From: a virus
DNA: 28,390 nucleotides
IMG/VR virus record: IMGVR_UViG_3300047274_000027
Coordinates: 1 to 28,390 of that record
Reading direction: 5' to 3' (one strand)
The number at the start of each line of letters is the position of its first letter. The first letter of the stretch is position 1. Positions 25,344-28,390 of the stretch are shown here, one piece after another. The notes under the pieces are model-generated. The model was not told where the DNA came from, searched no databases, and was given only the letters and a program-made list of their open reading frames with translations. Position numbers and translations under genes: made by a program.

Positions 25344-25656
25344 GGTGGAAGCAACAAAAGACAAAACAACCTTAGAGATGATTAATGGTCTAGCAGAAAT
25401 TGCAGACTTCATGAATGATGAAGAGCTAACTGCTGCACTAACTACTATCGCTAAGTTAATTATTAAACCAGACATTCCATTGCAAGTGGCAACAGTAGAA
25501 ATTGTTAGACTACAGGCAATTGCAGCTAAGATGGCTTTTAAGGCCACCTGGCTGGTAAATGTCGATAAAGGGAACAGAGAGAAGAAGAACATTTACTTTA
25601 CTGCACATGAAGCTATCACGGATCTCGTGTCTGCTCTGAAGTATATTGTTCGATAA
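25342..25656 (+). CDS. Hypothetical helical protein
   Basis: A 104-residue protein, predicted mostly alpha-helical (LEMINGLAEIADFMNDEELT, VEIVRLQAIAAKMAFKATWL), family not recognised. The frame extends upstream to 25324, but those codons are the TATAATATAAT element, so the start is ATG 25342 or GTG 25345 (which would suit a leaderless mRNA). It sits between two nuclease genes; a role in recombination is possible but unsupported by motif. Confidence 0.6.
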   Translation: MVEATKDKTTLEMINGLAEIADFMNDEELTAALTTIAKLIIKPDIPLQVATVEIVRLQAIAAKMAFKATWLVNVDKGNREKKNIYFTAHEAITDLVSALKYIVR

Positions 25657-25662
25657 AACATT

Positions 25663-26463
25663 ATGGCTAAAAACTTACTACAACAGATTATGCTAAAAGG
25701 CGAAGGGTCATACAAGGCACCCACGTTTCTGAATACGCAAGATCTGATTGATAAAATTAACTATGGATATATCGCTAAGCGTGAGACTAAGTTTGCACAA
25801 AAGAAAACATTTGCTCCAAGCACAATTGCATATTCACATGGAGAGTGTCCCCGATACTGGTACCTAGCATTTGAGGGTGCCATGTTTGAGGATAATGCAG
25901 ATGCCTATGGCGGTGCCAACATGACTGCTGGAACTAAGTCGCACGAGCGTATCCAGCAGGCCATGGCCGATGCAGGAATCCTAAAGGATGCCGAGTTTAA
26001 GGTTGTGTCTAACGATCCTCCAATTTTTGGTTATGGTGACGTTATTCTCGATTGGGCAGGAGAAGATCTGCTCGGTGAAATCAAGACAATGCCAAGTGAA
26101 GGTTTTGAGTATCGCAAGGCAAGTGGTAAGCCAAAGCTTGGGCACTTGGTGCAGCTGCTTATCTATATGAAGATTCTAAACAAGACAAAGGCAGTCTTGA
26201 TTTATGAAAACAAAAATAATCATGACCTACTGATTATCCCAGTAGAGATTAATGATTACAAAGTCAGGTGGGTAAACCAGACATTCGAATGGATGCGTTC
26301 GGTACGAAAAGCTTGGGAAGAGAAGAAGCTTCCTGAGAAAAACTATCGTTCCAATTCAAAGATTTGCAAGACATGTCCTCTAAGTAAGACGTGTGCTGAA
26401 GCTGGCAAGGGAGATATTAAGATTAATTCTCTGGAGCCATTAGATGAAGCACAAGCACTGTGA
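25663..26463 (+). CDS. Cas4/RecB-like PD-(D/E)XK exonuclease with 4Fe-4S cysteines
   Basis: A 266-residue nuclease that probably processes DNA ends for recombination. Features in order: GECPRYW with C62; FGYGDVIL with D126; LLGEIKT with E139 and K141 (the D...ExK metal-binding core); a Gln-containing helix HLVQLLIYMK; and C-terminal C235-x2-C238-x5-C244. One N-terminal and three C-terminal cysteines form the Cas4/AddB-type iron-sulphur arrangement. There is no CRISPR array or other cas gene here, so this is a recombination nuclease rather than part of an adaptation module. Start ATG 25663, six bases after the previous stop, without a clear Shine-Dalgarno. Confidence 0.87.
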   Translation: MAKNLLQQIMLKGEGSYKAPTFLNTQDLIDKINYGYIAKRETKFAQKKTFAPSTIAYSHGECPRYWYLAFEGAMFEDNADAYGGANMTAGTKSHERIQQAMADAGILKDAEFKVVSNDPPIFGYGDVILDWAGEDLLGEIKTMPSEGFEYRKASGKPKLGHLVQLLIYMKILNKTKAVLIYENKNNHDLLIIPVEINDYKVRWVNQTFEWMRSVRKAWEEKKLPEKNYRSNSKICKTCPLSKTCAEAGKGDIKINSLEPLDEAQAL

Positions 26464-26737
26464 GTGGTGTGACACTCAGTTTTTAGCTAAAGTATCTTAT
26501 CAGATATATTGTTCTGTAGAGTGTAGAGAGTTTGCTACCAAAGAAAAGATTTCAGAAAGATATGCGATTGCTCGCAGATCTAGACTATCTAAGAAAAATA
26601 GAACCTGTAAATCTTGCGGTAGCAGACTCTCTGTCTATAATGATGACGAGCTTTGTCAAGGTTGTATTATTAATCCAAAAGACGTTAAGAAAGCCCTGAA
26701 AGAAATTAAGGATATCATTAATGAAAAAGATAGTTAA
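26444..26737 (+). CDS. Double zinc-finger small protein
   Basis: A 97-residue basic protein with two cysteine clusters: CEWC...YCSVEC near the N-terminus and CKSCGSRL...LCQGC in the middle, each able to bind a zinc ion, followed by a charged helix (DVKKALKEIKDIINEK). ATG 26444 follows GGAG by 7 bases and overlaps the Cas4-like gene by 20. It is probably nucleic-acid binding; the target is unknown. Confidence 0.65.
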   Translation: MKHKHCEWCDTQFLAKVSYQIYCSVECREFATKEKISERYAIARRSRLSKKNRTCKSCGSRLSVYNDDELCQGCIINPKDVKKALKEIKDIINEKDS

Positions 26738-27296
26738 TCTTTACACTGGACCAAGATCAATCATGGCTATTGATGCAAGTACAAACAGTCTTGCTTTTGC
26801 AATTTTCATTGATGAAAAGCTTTACCGTTTTGGAAAAATAAATTTTTCTGGTGCCACAACATACGACAAGGTCATTGATGCATGCAAGAAGACCGCTGCA
26901 TTTATGAAGCATTATAGTGTAGATGCAATTGTCATTGAGCATACAGTCTTTATGAATAGCCCAAAGACTGCAGCCGACCTTGCCTTGGTTCAAGGTTCGC
27001 TATTGGGTGCAGCTGGAGTTTCTGGGGTAAGTAATGTTAGATCAGTTGCACCTATCACGTGGCAAAATTTTATTGGGAATAAAAAGTTTTCAAAAGAGGA
27101 AAAGTTAAAGATTAGGCACGAACATCCTGGAAAGTCAGAGTCTTGGTATAAAAATTATGAAAGACAAGAAAGAAAGAATAAAACTATTAATTATATTGAT
27201 ATTCAATATGATAGGCTGGTTAGTGACAACGATGTCGCTGATGCAATTGGCATCGGTCATTATGCAATAAACAACTGGGATAAGTTGACAAGGTAG
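26721..27296 (+). CDS. RuvC-like Holliday junction resolvase
   Basis: A 191-residue RNase H-fold nuclease. Acidic residues appear in RuvC order: D18 in IMAIDASTNSLAFAIF, E73 in VDAIVIEHTVFMN, and D169/D171/D174 in DNDVADAIGIGHYA. The middle also has RuvC-like NSPKTAADLALVQGSLLGAA. An extra charged stretch (about residues 120-155; FSKEEKLKIRHEHPG, ERQERKNK) precedes the last motif. It would cut four-way or branched DNA before packaging. ATG 26721 overlaps the zinc-finger gene by 17 bases. Confidence 0.87.
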   Translation: MKKIVNLYTGPRSIMAIDASTNSLAFAIFIDEKLYRFGKINFSGATTYDKVIDACKKTAAFMKHYSVDAIVIEHTVFMNSPKTAADLALVQGSLLGAAGVSGVSNVRSVAPITWQNFIGNKKFSKEEKLKIRHEHPGKSESWYKNYERQERKNKTINYIDIQYDRLVSDNDVADAIGIGHYAINNWDKLTR

Positions 27297-27313
27297 GCTA
27301 TGTCTGGTAAACT
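27285..27313 (+). promoter_or_regulatory. Candidate promoter TTGACA-N17-TAAACT with extended -10
   Basis: TTGACA (27285-27290), 17-base spacer ending TGG (27305-27307), then TAAACT (27308-27313). The start would be near 27320, inside the first codons of the HTH gene, so it would serve the downstream genes or an internal ATG at 27351. It shares TTGACAAGG and the TGG extension with the 16540 promoter. Confidence 0.45.
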
Positions 27314-27455
27314 ATATACAAGCGAACTGTGGCTACGTAAGCGGTATCATATGGATAAACGCACTCCAGAACAAATTGCGAAAGAGTGTGGAGTAAGCGT
27401 TGAAACCATTTATGTTTACTTGGCAAAGTTTGGATTAAGAAAGTCAAAACGATGA
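27300..27455 (+). CDS. Short helix-turn-helix protein
   Basis: A 51-residue protein. TPEQIAKECGVSVETIYVYLAK is a clear helix-turn-helix of the resolvase/sigma region 4 type, followed by a basic end (LRKSKR). A GGTAGG lies just upstream of ATG 27300. An in-frame ATG at 27351 would give a 34-residue form from the promoter at 27285. The stop overlaps the next ATG by four bases (ATGA). It may be a small transcription regulator; target unknown. Confidence 0.65.
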   Translation: MSGKLYTSELWLRKRYHMDKRTPEQIAKECGVSVETIYVYLAKFGLRKSKR

Positions 27456-27625
27456 GAATACTGAAACACTTTGCTTGGGTTGCCAAGGGAATGGTGCTTA
27501 GGCTATTCTGCAATCACTCAAATACTCGTACAGCATCATGTCCTGTCACAATGTACACTTACACTACGTGCAACAATTGTGGCAAGAGGCTTGCAATCGT
27601 AAGAACGGAAGATTTAAATGGCTAG
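27452..27625 (+). CDS. Small zinc-ribbon-like protein
   Basis: A 57-residue protein with CNH, ASCP and TCNNCGKR, a plausible single-zinc ribbon, after a hydrophobic/basic N-terminal helix (LKHFAWVAKGMVLRLF). It is coupled at both ends: ATGA with the HTH gene and an 8-base ATGGCTAG with the next gene, which supports it being real. Function unknown. Confidence 0.55.
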   Translation: MRILKHFAWVAKGMVLRLFCNHSNTRTASCPVTMYTYTTCNNCGKRLAIVRTEDLNG

Positions 27626-27905
27626 GCGTAAAAAAGAAGCTGAAGTTGCACCATCGCACTTTGTTACTACCCCATATATGGAGGTCAACGGTTTCCCGAT
27701 TCAAAAGGGTGATATTATCAAGATCCAAGGGGAATACGGATCAAAGTTTAAGTTTGTTGGAGTAACTGAGAATACTCTAACTGGTGCAACCTGGGTAGAC
27801 TGCTTCCAGATTATTGGCACAGTTCCATCGGTATTCAGATCTTTTAAGGAAGACCGTGTAAAGCGTATTCCTAAGAGAGGAAAGCGAGCAAAGCGTGTCG
27901 TTTGA
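27618..27905 (+). CDS. Basic SH3-like small protein
   Basis: A 95-residue protein with basic ends (MARRKKEAE and KRIPKRGKRAKRVV) and a beta-type core (DIIKIQGEYGSKFKFVGVTE, GATWVDCFQIIG) resembling small SH3/KOW-like barrels found in many actinobacteriophages. It probably binds nucleic acid; no function was recognised. GGAAGA precedes ATG 27618, which overlaps the upstream stop by 8 bases. Confidence 0.6.
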   Translation: MARRKKEAEVAPSHFVTTPYMEVNGFPIQKGDIIKIQGEYGSKFKFVGVTENTLTGATWVDCFQIIGTVPSVFRSFKEDRVKRIPKRGKRAKRVV

Positions 27906-28390
27906 AGACTTGACAATCGAGCACCTTGACGAAGTAAACAAGGTTGTAGAAAAATATTTAGCAGGTAATGAGCCTACTCAAATTTCTAAAGATCTGGCTA
28001 TGCCACGTCAAAAGGTTGTGGCCTATATTAACGAGTGGCGAGCAATGGCTGCAGACAACGCTGCAATTCGTGCTCGTGCAAAAGAGGCATTGGTTGGTGC
28101 AGACACCCACTACACTAAGCTGATTCAGAAGGCTTATGAGGTTATTGATGATGCAACCACAACCGCAAACCTTAACGCTAAGACGGCAGGCATCAAGTTG
28201 GTCATGGACCTTGAGTCTAAGCGTATTGACATGCTGCAAAAGGCTGGTCTACTAGAGAACAAAGAGCTTGCAGAAGAGATGATTGAGATTGAGCGTAAGC
28301 AAGAGCTATTGGTATCAATCTTGAAAGACATCGCATCTGAGCATCCAGAGATTCGTGACAAGATTATGCGTAGGCTTTCAGACGTTGCGA
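27895..28390 (+). CDS. Probable terminase small subunit (3' truncated by the window edge)
   Basis: At least 165 residues, continuing past the window. The N-terminus has a helix-turn-helix (YLAGNEPTQISKDLAMPRQK, then VVAYINEWR), followed by long helices (KRIDMLQKAGLLENKELAEE, MIEIERKQELLVSILKDIAS) as in phage small terminase proteins, which bind the packaging site and oligomerise. GTG start at 27895 overlaps the previous gene by 11 bases; GAGAGGA lies 13 bases upstream, rather far. A generic HTH DNA-binding protein is the alternative; finding a large terminase gene next would settle it. Confidence 0.6.
   Translation, partial: MSFEDLTIEHLDEVNKVVEKYLAGNEPTQISKDLAMPRQKVVAYINEWRAMAADNAAIRARAKEALVGADTHYTKLIQKAYEVIDDATTTANLNAKTAGIKLVMDLESKRIDMLQKAGLLENKELAEEMIEIERKQELLVSILKDIASEHPEIRDKIMRRLSDVA

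Noticed and set aside
25663-26463. Cas4-like protein as evidence of a CRISPR system
   Set aside because: There is no repeat-spacer array or other cas gene; Cas4-like nucleases are common in phage recombination modules.

Overview
This window reads as part of the genome of a large tailed double-stranded DNA phage (Caudoviricetes, probably a long-tailed siphovirus). All supported genes lie on the + strand, packed end to end; the longest gap is 44 bases and most junctions overlap. There are no tRNA genes, insertion sequences, CRISPR arrays or clear terminators. Base composition is AT-leaning (by eye, low-to-mid 40s % G+C). The gene set (giant tape measure protein, MerR-like regulator, DnaB-type helicase, DnaG-type primase, DNA polymerase III alpha, MazG, RecA, Cas4-like nuclease, RuvC-like resolvase) resembles large actinobacteriophages. 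Several starts look leaderless, with a TATAAT box about 6 bases ahead of the start codon, which also fits an actinobacterial host. The host assignment is inference.

Layout. (1) 1-16085, tail module: a 5'-truncated tape measure gene of more than 2,800 codons, a distal-tail-like protein, a 1,449-residue hub-like protein with an embedded lectin-like domain, and five smaller tail or fibre-tip proteins. (2) 16087-17166, transition: a MerR-like DNA-binding protein with an AT-hook-like GRPRK motif, then two small genes leading into replication. (3) 17159-23574, replisome: DnaB-like helicase, an unknown 108-residue protein, primase, a probable ssDNA-binding protein and DNA polymerase III alpha. (4) 23567-27296, nucleotide pool and recombination: MazG-like pyrophosphohydrolase, RecA-like recombinase, a small PD-(D/E)XK protein, a Cas4/RecB-like exonuclease, a RuvC-like resolvase, and small zinc-binding or unknown proteins. 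(5) 27300-28390: a 51-residue HTH protein and a 57-residue zinc-ribbon-like protein, a basic SH3-like protein, and the 5' part of a probable terminase small subunit, so packaging genes appear to start at the right edge.

How it works together: helicase, primase, SSB and polymerase make most of a phage-encoded replisome (no clamp or clamp loader is seen here). RecA, Cas4-like, PD-(D/E)XK and RuvC-like proteins would process ends, exchange strands and resolve branches before packaging by the terminase.

Points of most interest: an ADP-ribosyltransferase-like domain inside the tape measure protein, flanked by two copies of a motif that are identical in protein but diverged in DNA; a repeated TATAATATA start-site element; four consensus-like TTGACA promoters confined to the replication half; and five gene junctions sharing the same 8-base ATGNNTRR overlap.
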